Assembly: GCA_003162475.1 (NCBI GenBank)
Contig: PMOI01000012.1
Coordinates: 133,739 to 197,738, forward strand
Source: Acidimicrobiaceae bacterium
GTDB taxonomy: Bacteria > Actinomycetota > Acidimicrobiia > Acidimicrobiales > RAAP-2
Reading direction: 5' to 3'
Length of the DNA stretch: 64,000 nt
Positions 38,416 through 45,890 of the stretch are shown here, in pieces. The position numbers and the translations under genes are program-made. Each line of letters opens with the position of its first letter. The stretch's first letter is position 1. Under the pieces are notes generated by a model that did not search any database, was not told the DNA's origin, and worked only from the letters and a program-made list of their open reading frames with translations.

Positions 38416-39540
38416 CTAGCCCGACGTGACGGGTAGGCGACGGGGACCGGGGACCGCCGTGTCGGGCCAACGCTTGCGTGACACCCTGGCGAGCTTGTGC
38501 AACAGCGCGACCGCGCCGGGGTCGTCGTCGCCCGGGCGGGTCTCGATGAGTCCCTTCTCCTTCATGGTGCTCAAGAGCTCGCGTCCGAGGTCGGTACGCA
38601 CGATGACGAGGGTCCAGTCGCCGAAGGCACCGATACCCCCCGTCGAGAGATCGGCGTGCTCGGCCGCGAAGTCGGGGCAGTGCGTGCAGCCTTCGCGGGT
38701 GTACGCGTGGGCTTCCTTCAGAGGAATCTCGTAAAAGCCCCCGTCTTTGGTCCAGAGTTGAAAGACGCCCTTGATGTTCATCTTGGTGATGTCGGCACGT
38801 TTGATGTTGTACTTGGCTTCGAAGAGTTCTTCAAAGATCGAGTCGTCGAAGGTCTTAGAGCAGAGCAGTCCAATGGTCAGACTCAGCCGTCGCGCGACCT
38901 TGCCGGCTTTGCGCGCCTGCATTGCTCCCGGCGCGGAGGCCATGCAGCCCATGCCCACCAGCGCGATGCGCTCGGCGCCACCTTCGACGGCCTCTTCGTA
39001 CGCGAGGAGGTTGGCGCTGTAGGTGTAGCGCGACTTGGCCGTGGCGAGGACGTCCTCTCTGGTGCGCGCCACCATCGGCACCGCGCGCCACGTGGATCCG
39101 TCGCCCTCGAGGCCACTGACGAGCGCGGCGTCGACGACGTCGTTCTCGAGGGCGTAGACCAAGAGTGCCGAGACGAAACCGCCATCTTGTCCGTTCTCGA
39201 CGAGCGACTCGTCAGTCGCTCGAGCGAGCAACACGTCGCCAATGCCCCAGACTTCGTCGTCGGTGCGCTCGCGCGCGAAACGCTGGGTGTCGATCTCGCT
39301 CTCCCAGTTGCGAAAACGTGGACAGGCCCTCGTGCACATGGTGCAGCCCTTCTGTCCGTGCGTGCAGTCGTCGGGTCCGCCGTCGAGGTCGAGGTGAAAG
39401 GGTTTGTACACGCCGTTGTCGGTCTCGTACTCGAGCACGGGGTGGGGACAGGCGATGACGCAGGCGGCGCATCCCGTGCACAGGCCCGAGGTCACGACTT
39501 CGCTAAAGAGCTCTCGCCACTGCGGTTTCTCTACGGCCAC
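38416..39540 (-). CDS. FrhB-like coenzyme F420 hydrogenase/dehydrogenase beta-subunit-family protein
   Basis: A 374-residue protein. Two ferredoxin-like clusters are at the N-terminus: CTGCAACVIACP (about 21-32) and CTMCTRACPRF (about 66-76). The FrhB-type flavin/F420 domain follows, with GQDGGFVSALLVYAL, RYTYSANLLAY, GMGCMASAPGAMQARK and TREGCTHCPDFAAEHADLSTGGIG. No hydrogenase partner is nearby, so it is likely an oxidoreductase of another type. F420 use is plausible because an LLM enzyme is in the window. Only 11 bp separate it from the downstream phosphatase gene on the same strand. Confidence 0.85.
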   Translation of the reverse strand: MAVEKPQWRELFSEVVTSGLCTGCAACVIACPHPVLEYETDNGVYKPFHLDLDGGPDDCTHGQKGCTMCTRACPRFRNWESEIDTQRFARERTDDEVWGIGDVLLARATDESLVENGQDGGFVSALLVYALENDVVDAALVSGLEGDGSTWRAVPMVARTREDVLATAKSRYTYSANLLAYEEAVEGGAERIALVGMGCMASAPGAMQARKAGKVARRLSLTIGLLCSKTFDDSIFEELFEAKYNIKRADITKMNIKGVFQLWTKDGGFYEIPLKEAHAYTREGCTHCPDFAAEHADLSTGGIGAFGDWTLVIVRTDLGRELLSTMKEKGLIETRPGDDDPGAVALLHKLARVSRKRWPDTAVPGPRRLPVTSG

Positions 39541-39594
39541 AGAACAACCTTAGTTTGGAAGATTGAAACGACGTCCGCCGGTACGCTTCGACAC

Positions 39595-40380
39595 GTGCCC
39601 GAAATTCTCGAAGTGGAGTCGTACCGCCAACTAGCGAGCCGCGTGGTGGGTTCGACCATCACGCGCGGCTGGGCCGACGTCTACCTCGCGAAAAAACTTC
39701 ACTCACCGTCGTCGTGGGCTCGCTCGGTGAAGAATCTGACGGTGACCGGCACTTCACGAAGGGGCAAGTTGTTGCTCCTCGAGACGAACGGACCAACGCT
39801 CGGCGTGCGCTTTGGTATGACCGGCGTGCTCCTGCTCGACGGTGAAGCCGGCATCGAGGGACTCTTCTACGGGCCGCATGAATATCAGTCGAAGTGGCTG
39901 CGTGGGGGACTCGAGTTCGACGACGGTCGAAAGCTCGTCGTGCACGATCCGCGACGCCTCGCTCGCTTCGAGATCAGCCCCGACCTCGCTCGACTCGGTC
40001 CCGACGCCTTGACGCTGACGAGAAAACAGTTCGATCAACTCCTGCGCGTCGAGCGCGGCGACGGACCGGCGATCAAGGCGCGCCTGCTCGACCAGTCTCG
40101 CGTCGCGGGGGTGGGCAATCTTCTCGGTGATGAGATGTTGTTTCGCGCGGGCATCGATCCAAGGACGCCGTCGGCAACGCTGAGTGCCGACGAACGCAGT
40201 CGCCTCTTCAAGGCTTTTCGCCAAACGATGACGTCGTTACAGCGTCGAGGCGGCTCACATTTAGGCGATCACATGGACGCGCGGTTCCCTGGCGGACTGT
40301 GCCCGAACGACGGCGGGACGATGGTGTTGGCGACGATCGGGGGACGCACCACCTACTGGTGTTCCACCCATCAGCGGTAG
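39595..40380 (+). CDS. Fpg/Nei-family DNA glycosylase
   Basis: About 261 residues from GTG 39595, which leaves the catalytic Pro2-Glu3 at the mature N-terminus (PEILEVESYRQ). The H2TH region reads LLDQSRVAGVGNLLGDEML and an RRGKLLLLE lysine region precedes it. The C-terminal zinc finger is atypical: CPND at one end and CSTH at the other (C-x2-D ... C-x2-H) in place of C-x2-C ... C-x2-C. Removal of oxidised bases is the family role. The upstream open frame is antisense to the FrhB-like gene and rejected. Confidence 0.87.
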   Translation: MPEILEVESYRQLASRVVGSTITRGWADVYLAKKLHSPSSWARSVKNLTVTGTSRRGKLLLLETNGPTLGVRFGMTGVLLLDGEAGIEGLFYGPHEYQSKWLRGGLEFDDGRKLVVHDPRRLARFEISPDLARLGPDALTLTRKQFDQLLRVERGDGPAIKARLLDQSRVAGVGNLLGDEMLFRAGIDPRTPSATLSADERSRLFKAFRQTMTSLQRRGGSHLGDHMDARFPGGLCPNDGGTMVLATIGGRTTYWCSTHQR

Positions 40381-40421
40381 CCTCGCCAGGGCCGCCTTAC
40401 AAAGTCGATAAGAATAGGACG

Positions 40422-41030
40422 ATGCAATCCTTCGTACAAAGTTATGGCTACTGGGCCTTGCTCCTGTTGTCGATCGCGGAGTCGGCCTGTGTGCCCATTC
40501 CCTCCGAGGTGACCTTCGTCGTGGCGGGCGCGCTCTGCACGGCGGCGGTGACTGGTCACGTACAGTTCTCTCTCTGGGCCGTCATTCTCATCGGCACGAT
40601 TGGTTCGGTCATTGGCTCGCAGGTTGCCTACGAAGTCGGTCGGTCGGCCGGACGCACCGTCGTGGATCGATGGGGCAAGTGGATCCTGCTGAGCCACAAG
40701 GACCTCGACACGTCCGAGCGTTGGTTCGCCAAGTACGGCGCGCCGACGGTATTGATCGGGCGAGTCTTGCCGGTCGTGCGAAGCGTCATCTCCGTGCCGG
40801 CCGGTATCGCCGAGATGAAGCGTGGTCCCTTCGTCGTGCTGACCGCTATCGGTTCCGCCGCCTGGGTTGCGCTCCTAAGCGCCCTTGGTTACGCCGCGGG
40901 CAAGAACTGGCACCGTGTCGAAAAGGACTTTCACGCGGCACAGACGCCGACCATCGCCGTCATTGTCGTGCTGATCATCGTAGCCGTCGTGCTTCGCGTA
41001 CGTTCGATGCGCCGCTACAACGCCAGCTAG
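40422..41030 (+). CDS. DedA-family membrane protein
   Basis: A 202-residue integral membrane protein with about four to five membrane segments. DedA/VTT signatures are ESACVPIPSEVTFVVAGAL near 23-41, the GSVIGSQVAYEVGRSAGR stretch, and RVLPVVRSVISVPAGIAEM. DedA proteins act as undecaprenyl-phosphate or phospholipid flippases; the assignment here is by family. ATG at 40422. Converges with bcp, 4-bp overlap. Confidence 0.9.
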   Translation: MQSFVQSYGYWALLLLSIAESACVPIPSEVTFVVAGALCTAAVTGHVQFSLWAVILIGTIGSVIGSQVAYEVGRSAGRTVVDRWGKWILLSHKDLDTSERWFAKYGAPTVLIGRVLPVVRSVISVPAGIAEMKRGPFVVLTAIGSAAWVALLSALGYAAGKNWHRVEKDFHAAQTPTIAVIVVLIIVAVVLRVRSMRRYNAS

Positions 41031-41491
41031 TTCGACAGCGTCGCGAGAACCCGGGCGGCGTGTCCGTCCGCGCGAACACCGTAGAAGGCGTGTTCGATGA
41101 CGCCGGTGGGCCCGATGACGAAGGTCGAGCGAATAACGCCCATTATTTTTTTACCGTAATTCATCTTTTCGCCGTACGCCCCGTAGGTGGCCATGACGGT
41201 CTTCTCGGGATCGCTGAGCAGAGAGAAATTGAGGCCGTACTTCTTCTTGAACGCGACGTGCTTCTCGGCGCCGTCGGGTGAGACGCCAAAGACGAGGACG
41301 CCCAACTTCGTAAAGGCCGCGAACTCGTCGTTGAACTGACAGGCCTCCTTGGTGCACCCGGGAGTGTCGTCGGCCGGGTAGAAGTAGAGCACGAGCCGAT
41401 TGCCGAGGTAGTCCTTCAGCGAGACCGTCTCTCCGTGCTCGTCTTTCAACGTGAAGCCCGGTGCCTTGGTACCCACTTCGAGTCGCGCCAC
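41027..41491 (-). CDS. bcp: thioredoxin-dependent peroxiredoxin (BCP/PrxQ)
   Basis: A 154-residue peroxiredoxin. The peroxidatic Cys46 lies in DDTPGCTKEACQF with Cys51 as the atypical 2-Cys resolving residue. FTLKDEHGETVSL and the YGAYGEKMNYGKKIMG segment are BCP-like. It reduces alkyl hydroperoxides and H2O2 using thioredoxin. ATG start. Confidence 0.94.
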   Translation of the reverse strand: MARLEVGTKAPGFTLKDEHGETVSLKDYLGNRLVLYFYPADDTPGCTKEACQFNDEFAAFTKLGVLVFGVSPDGAEKHVAFKKKYGLNFSLLSDPEKTVMATYGAYGEKMNYGKKIMGVIRSTFVIGPTGVIEHAFYGVRADGHAARVLATLSN

Positions 41492-41537
41492 GGTTCTCCT
41501 ATCGATTGACGAGCTGATCTCTCACGTAGACTAGAGG

Positions 41538-41609
41538 CGAGCTCGAAGAAAGAGCTCGGGCCCACTTCTTACGTACGCCGGTTACGGGTCCAGCCGAGAA
41601 ACGACCCGT
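41538..41609 (+). promoter_or_regulatory. two-hairpin leader of the DEAD-box helicase gene
   Basis: First hairpin CGAGCTC (41538-41544) / GAGCTCG (41552-41558) with a 7-nt loop; second ACGGGTC (41584-41590) / GACCCGT (41603-41609), extendable by a T-G and a T-A pair, with a 12-nt loop. The 3' arm of the second hairpin covers the first two bases of the GTG at 41608. It may be a translational switch, or it may mean the real start is GTG 41617. Both stems are perfect in the sequence; regulation is inference. Confidence 0.5.
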
Positions 41610-42867
41610 GAATTACGTGAGTAGTGAAACTGTGGAGTCCGTCACCCGTGGCGAAGACTCCTACGCCACCAACAAGACCTTCAAAGATCTCCTGGTATCG
41701 CCCGAACTCGTGGCGGTCCTGACCGCTCAGGGCATCACCACGGCTTTCCCGATCCAAGCAATGACGATCTCCGACGCCCTCGCAGGACGAGATGTCTGCG
41801 GCAAGGCGAAGACCGGTTCAGGTAAGACCTTGGGCTTTGGACTACCGATGTTGCAACGCCTCTCGGCCGACCCGACGTTGGGCGTCGAGAACGGCCAACC
41901 CGCAAGGCCTCGCGGACTCGTGTTGTTGCCGACGCGCGAACTGGCCGTGCAGGTCTATGAGGTCCTTCGTCCTCTCGGCGCGGCGCTCGGTCTGCACGTC
42001 GCTGCCGTGTACGGTGGCGCGGACATCGAACGTCAGATCAAGTCCCTGCGTAAGGGCTGCGACGTCATCATCGCCACACCGGGACGACTCATCGACCTCG
42101 GTGACCGCGGCGAGGTAAACGTGGAGAGTCTCGACGTCCTCGTCCTCGACGAGGCCGACCGCATGGCCGACATGGGCTTCATGCCTCAAGTCGAGTGGGT
42201 ACTGCGCCGTATCGCGACGCGACCCCACCAGACCCTGCTCTTCTCCGCGACGCTCGACGGCGCCATCGACCGACTCGTCAAGCGCTATCTCACCGATCCC
42301 GTCTTTCACGAGGTCATGAGTGACACCCAGACGGTGTCGCGCATGGTGCACCACTTCTTGCAGGTCCACCAGATGGACCGCGTCAAGGTGGCGGCGACCA
42401 TCTGTAACTCCTTCGATAAGACGATCATCTTCTGTCGCACCAAGCGCGGCGCCGACCGACTCGTCGAGCAGTTGCAAAAAGAAGGCGTCAACGCCGCCGC
42501 CATCCACGGCGACCTTCGCCAGAGCCAACGCGAGAAGGCGCTGGCGGACTTTCAGGCGGAGAAGCTGCCCGTGTTGGTCGCGACCGACGTCGCCGCGCGC
42601 GGTCTTCACATTGACGGCGTCGACTGCGTGATGCACTTCGACCCACCGGAGGATCAAAAGGCGTACTTGCACCGCTCCGGGCGCACCGCGCGCGCGGGCT
42701 CGACGGGTGTTGTGGTGTCGCTCCTGCTCTGGAATCAAGCGATCGACGCGGAGGTCATCATGCGTCGACTGAACTTGAAGCGTCCGATCATCGAGATTTT
42801 CTCGAACGACCCTCACCTGAAGGACCTCGCCAACTGGGATCCCACGGTCAAAGATTCGCTGTCTTGA
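41608..42867 (+). CDS. DEAD-box RNA helicase
   Basis: About 419 residues from GTG 41608 (GTG 41617 is also possible). Q-motif FPIQ, motif I TGSGKT, PTRELA, motif II DEAD in VLVLDEADRMADMGF, SAT in LLFSATLDG, and the C-terminal helicase motifs VATDVAARGLHIDGVD and HRSGRTARAG are all intact. No long basic C-terminal tail, so it is a minimal RhlE-like helicase. RNA unwinding in ribosome assembly or cold adaptation is family knowledge. Confidence 0.93.
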   Translation: MNYVSSETVESVTRGEDSYATNKTFKDLLVSPELVAVLTAQGITTAFPIQAMTISDALAGRDVCGKAKTGSGKTLGFGLPMLQRLSADPTLGVENGQPARPRGLVLLPTRELAVQVYEVLRPLGAALGLHVAAVYGGADIERQIKSLRKGCDVIIATPGRLIDLGDRGEVNVESLDVLVLDEADRMADMGFMPQVEWVLRRIATRPHQTLLFSATLDGAIDRLVKRYLTDPVFHEVMSDTQTVSRMVHHFLQVHQMDRVKVAATICNSFDKTIIFCRTKRGADRLVEQLQKEGVNAAAIHGDLRQSQREKALADFQAEKLPVLVATDVAARGLHIDGVDCVMHFDPPEDQKAYLHRSGRTARAGSTGVVVSLLLWNQAIDAEVIMRRLNLKRPIIEIFSNDPHLKDLANWDPTVKDSLS

Positions 42868-42948
42868 GGATTTAGTTCCCCTCATCTCTGACGATTTTCG
42901 CTCCGAGGGTGTCCGAAAACGGGTCCCAACGATGAAAGACTCTGTCAT

Positions 42949-43686
42949 ATGAGCAAAAAGCGTCTACCCGTCTACTCATACGATAAATCGATTAAACGCG
43001 CGCTCGTCGTCGTCGCGCACCCCGATGACGTGGATTTCGGTTTCGCGGGCACGGTCGCCTGGCTTACCAACCGCGGCGTCGACGTCGCCTACTGCCTCGT
43101 CACTTCGGGCGATGCCGGGGGCGACGAATCCTCCGATACGCGTGAAGACCGCATCGCAACTCGAGAGGCCGAACAGACCGAAGCCGCCAAAGAGGTCGGC
43201 GTCACGAACCTCACGTTCTTGCACTGGCCCGACGGACGCGTGGAGACGACCATGGCGCTTCGTCGCGAGATCGCGCGCGTGATTCGCACGCACCGGCCGA
43301 ACCTCGTGATCACCCAGAGTCCCGAGCGCAACTACGAACGCATCTTCTCGAGTCATCCCGATCACATGGCGACGGGTGAAGCGACGTTGCGCGCGGTGTA
43401 CCCCGACGCGCGCAATCCCCACGCCTTCCCCGAACTCGTTCGAGAGGGTTTCAAGCCCTACACCGTGGACGAAGTGTGGCTGGGCGGCGTAGCTCCCACG
43501 ATGATCGTCGACATCACCAAGACCTTCAATCAGAAGTACGCGGCGCTGAGTAAGCACGTCAGTCAAGTTGGTCACCGCAAGGGTCTCAAGAAGATGCTGA
43601 AGTCGTGGTCGAGGATGACGGCCAAGCGCGCCGGTATGAAGAAGGGCAAACTCGGCGAAGGTTTCAAGGTCGTCGCGACTAACTAA
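42949..43686 (+). CDS. PIG-L-family deacetylase
   Basis: A 245-residue zinc-dependent N-acetylglucosaminyl deacetylase fold. The metal motif AHPDDVDFGFAGT (residues about 24-36) and the distal HPDHMATGEATL are clear. The group includes mycothiol enzymes MshB and Mca, but a C-terminal basic region (KKMLKSWSRMTAKRAGMKKGK) and length differ, so substrate is open. ATG start, followed by the SulP gene after 31 bp. Confidence 0.86.
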   Translation: MSKKRLPVYSYDKSIKRALVVVAHPDDVDFGFAGTVAWLTNRGVDVAYCLVTSGDAGGDESSDTREDRIATREAEQTEAAKEVGVTNLTFLHWPDGRVETTMALRREIARVIRTHRPNLVITQSPERNYERIFSSHPDHMATGEATLRAVYPDARNPHAFPELVREGFKPYTVDEVWLGGVAPTMIVDITKTFNQKYAALSKHVSQVGHRKGLKKMLKSWSRMTAKRAGMKKGKLGEGFKVVATN

Positions 43687-43717
43687 TCGCCGCGCGCCCT
43701 CGCCGTAGGGTGGACTG

Positions 43718-45427
43718 ATGGCGCCTTCGGAGTCAAAGGGTACGAATTCACGCACGCCGATCGGCCTGCATGAACCAGCGCGCGGCCTGGGCGACACCTT
43801 TCGCGGTGTCACCCGTGAGAACTTCCCCGGACAGATGCTCGCTGGCGTAACCCTGCTCGCCATCGCGGTCCCCGAGCAACTCGCGACGTCGCAGCTCGCG
43901 GGCGTGCCCGCGTTCATCGCGATGATCGCCTTCATCACCGCGACGCTCGTCTTCGTCGTCTTTGGTTCGAACCCCATCATGTCGGTCGGGGCCGATTCGA
44001 CGATTGCGCCCCTCTTCGCCGTGGTGCTGCTTCGTCTTGCGCCCGTCTCGACGACCTTGTACTTCGAACTCGTCGCGGCCACGGCCGTCATCACAGGACT
44101 GGTCGTTCTGGGTGTGGGGCTGATGCGTCTCGGGTGGATCGCGGACTTTCTCTCGCTGCCCATTGTCAGTGGATTTCTCAGTGGCATTGGGGTCATCATC
44201 ATCGTGCACCAGTTGCCGAGCGCTCTCGGCGTTTCTTCGGGTGGCACGTCCGTACTCCAACGCCTCGACTCCATCTCGCACCTTCTCGGCCACGTCAGTG
44301 CCTGGTCGGTGGTGCTCGCGCTCGCCACGCTGGCCGTCTTACTGGTGGGCGAGAAGATCAGTGCGCGGATGCCCTGGGCGCTCGGCGCGATTGGCGTCGC
44401 GACGGTCCTCACGGCGACGCTGTCATTTAGTCGTCACGGCGTCAAACAATTGGGCGCGGTGAACGTTGGACTTCCGACGTGGCGCCTCCACTGGCTGTCG
44501 GGGAGCCAGTGGGGGGTCGTCCTGACGACGGTGGTGACGTTGGTAATCGTGATCCTCAGTCAAACGTCCGCGACGACGCGAACCTCGTCGGACGATCTCG
44601 GCGTCGCGTCGGACATCAGTCGTGACTTCGTAGGAGTCGGGCTCGCGAACGTCGCGGCCGGACTGGTCGGCGCGTTCCCGGTGAACGCGTCGCCCGCTCG
44701 AACGACAGTGTCGCGGTTGGCGGGCGGACGAACGAAACTCGTCGGCCTTACCGCGGCGCTGTTGGCGATCGCGCTCTCGCCGCTTGGACACTACGCGCGT
44801 ACCATTCCCCTCGCTGCCCTCGCGGGCGTCTTGTTCTTCGTCGCCGCACGGCTCATCAAGATCAACCAATTGGCCAAGATCTGGCGTGCCAGTCGCGTGG
44901 AGTTTCTCTTCGCAGTGATTTCGGCCCTTGGGGTCATCTTGATCGGCGTCGAACAGGGTCTCGCGATCGCGGTGGGCCTCGCGATTCTCGACCAGACCTG
45001 GCGATCGGCACGTCCGCGCATGATCACGATGGGCCGACGCGAGGGAACGACGAGTTGGGAGCCACTCGGTGCCCCGGGTGTCGTGCCCGTCGATCACGTC
45101 CTCACGGTTCTCTTCGACAACCAACTGTTCTTCGCGAACGCGGGCAACTTTCGCCGCGAAATGCACCAACTTATGGCGAAGTATCCCGAGACTAAGCACG
45201 TGGTCGTTGACGCGGTCGCGATCGCCGACATCGACTTCACGGGTCTGACGATCCTCGGCCAAGTCATGAACGACTTGACGAAGGACGGTGTCTCGCTCTC
45301 CATGGCGAGGGCAAACGACCAGTTGAAGGGCGCTCTGGCGAACTCGTTTGACCCGGCCCTGCGCGGAATCGAAATGTTTGCCAACGTCGATGGCGCCGTG
45401 GAGGGCGCAGCCACCGCCGCGCCGTAG
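43718..45427 (+). CDS. SulP-family anion transporter with STAS domain
   Basis: A 569-residue transporter. About 10-12 membrane segments lie between 30 and 430, with the SulP-like VTLLAIAVPEQLATSQLAG, GSNPIMSVGADSTIAPL and GAFPVNASPARTTVSRLAGG. A C-terminal STAS domain (about 450-560: DNQLFFANAGNFRREM, then DAVAIADIDFTGLTILGQ) follows. Sulfate, bicarbonate or another anion could be the substrate. ATG start. Confidence 0.9.
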   Translation: MAPSESKGTNSRTPIGLHEPARGLGDTFRGVTRENFPGQMLAGVTLLAIAVPEQLATSQLAGVPAFIAMIAFITATLVFVVFGSNPIMSVGADSTIAPLFAVVLLRLAPVSTTLYFELVAATAVITGLVVLGVGLMRLGWIADFLSLPIVSGFLSGIGVIIIVHQLPSALGVSSGGTSVLQRLDSISHLLGHVSAWSVVLALATLAVLLVGEKISARMPWALGAIGVATVLTATLSFSRHGVKQLGAVNVGLPTWRLHWLSGSQWGVVLTTVVTLVIVILSQTSATTRTSSDDLGVASDISRDFVGVGLANVAAGLVGAFPVNASPARTTVSRLAGGRTKLVGLTAALLAIALSPLGHYARTIPLAALAGVLFFVAARLIKINQLAKIWRASRVEFLFAVISALGVILIGVEQGLAIAVGLAILDQTWRSARPRMITMGRREGTTSWEPLGAPGVVPVDHVLTVLFDNQLFFANAGNFRREMHQLMAKYPETKHVVVDAVAIADIDFTGLTILGQVMNDLTKDGVSLSMARANDQLKGALANSFDPALRGIEMFANVDGAVEGAATAAP

Positions 45428-45565
45428 GGAAGTCACGCCGAATTGAGTCGAGCTACGCGGGCGTCGAGCGAGCAACGTCAATCGTTTCGTGTTTAGACTT
45501 GACCGGGCCGAATGGGGGTTCGAGAAGTGGACTTGACTTTGTTGCCGTCGAAGAAAGGTGTGGTC

Positions 45566-45859
45566 GTGCGTCGCCTACGTAGTGGCTCTTGGAAGGCGCG
45601 AGCGATCGTGCCCCTCGTCGCTCTCGTCGCCAGCTCACTGTTCCTGGCTGGGTGCGGCCACAGTGCAACGAGCGCCACGTGTACCACGAAGCAGTTGATC
45701 GCGGCCGCCGGGCAGGGTTACAAGAATCTCCCTCCGTCGCATGACAACGACGCCGGCCAGGGACGTATCCCGGACTCACACCCCGACGCGGACATCGACG
45801 CTAACCAGAGAGCGGCGCTCTGCAAGGTCTACAAGAGTGAGAAGCACTTGTCCGGGTGA
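45566..45859 (+). CDS. small putative lipoprotein, unknown function
   Basis: A 97-residue secreted protein from GTG 45566. A basic n-region (MRRLRSGSWKAR), hydrophobic core and lipobox LAGC (about 28-31) indicate lipidation. The mature part is about 70 residues, rich in Asp/His (DNDAGQGRIPDSHPDADIDANQ) with two further cysteines that could pair. No family recognised. AAAGG 8 nt upstream supports this start; an in-frame ATG at 45512 would add 18 residues before the signal. It converges with acnA. Confidence 0.6.
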   Translation: MRRLRSGSWKARAIVPLVALVASSLFLAGCGHSATSATCTTKQLIAAAGQGYKNLPPSHDNDAGQGRIPDSHPDADIDANQRAALCKVYKSEKHLSG

Positions 45860-45890
45860 CGGCGGCGACGTTGCTCGCGGTGCGGTGCGC

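Noticed and set aside
38497..39594. Plus-strand extension of the Fpg/Nei reading frame
   Set aside because: Antisense to the FrhB-like gene with low-complexity translation; the catalytic Pro must follow the start codon, which fixes GTG 39595.
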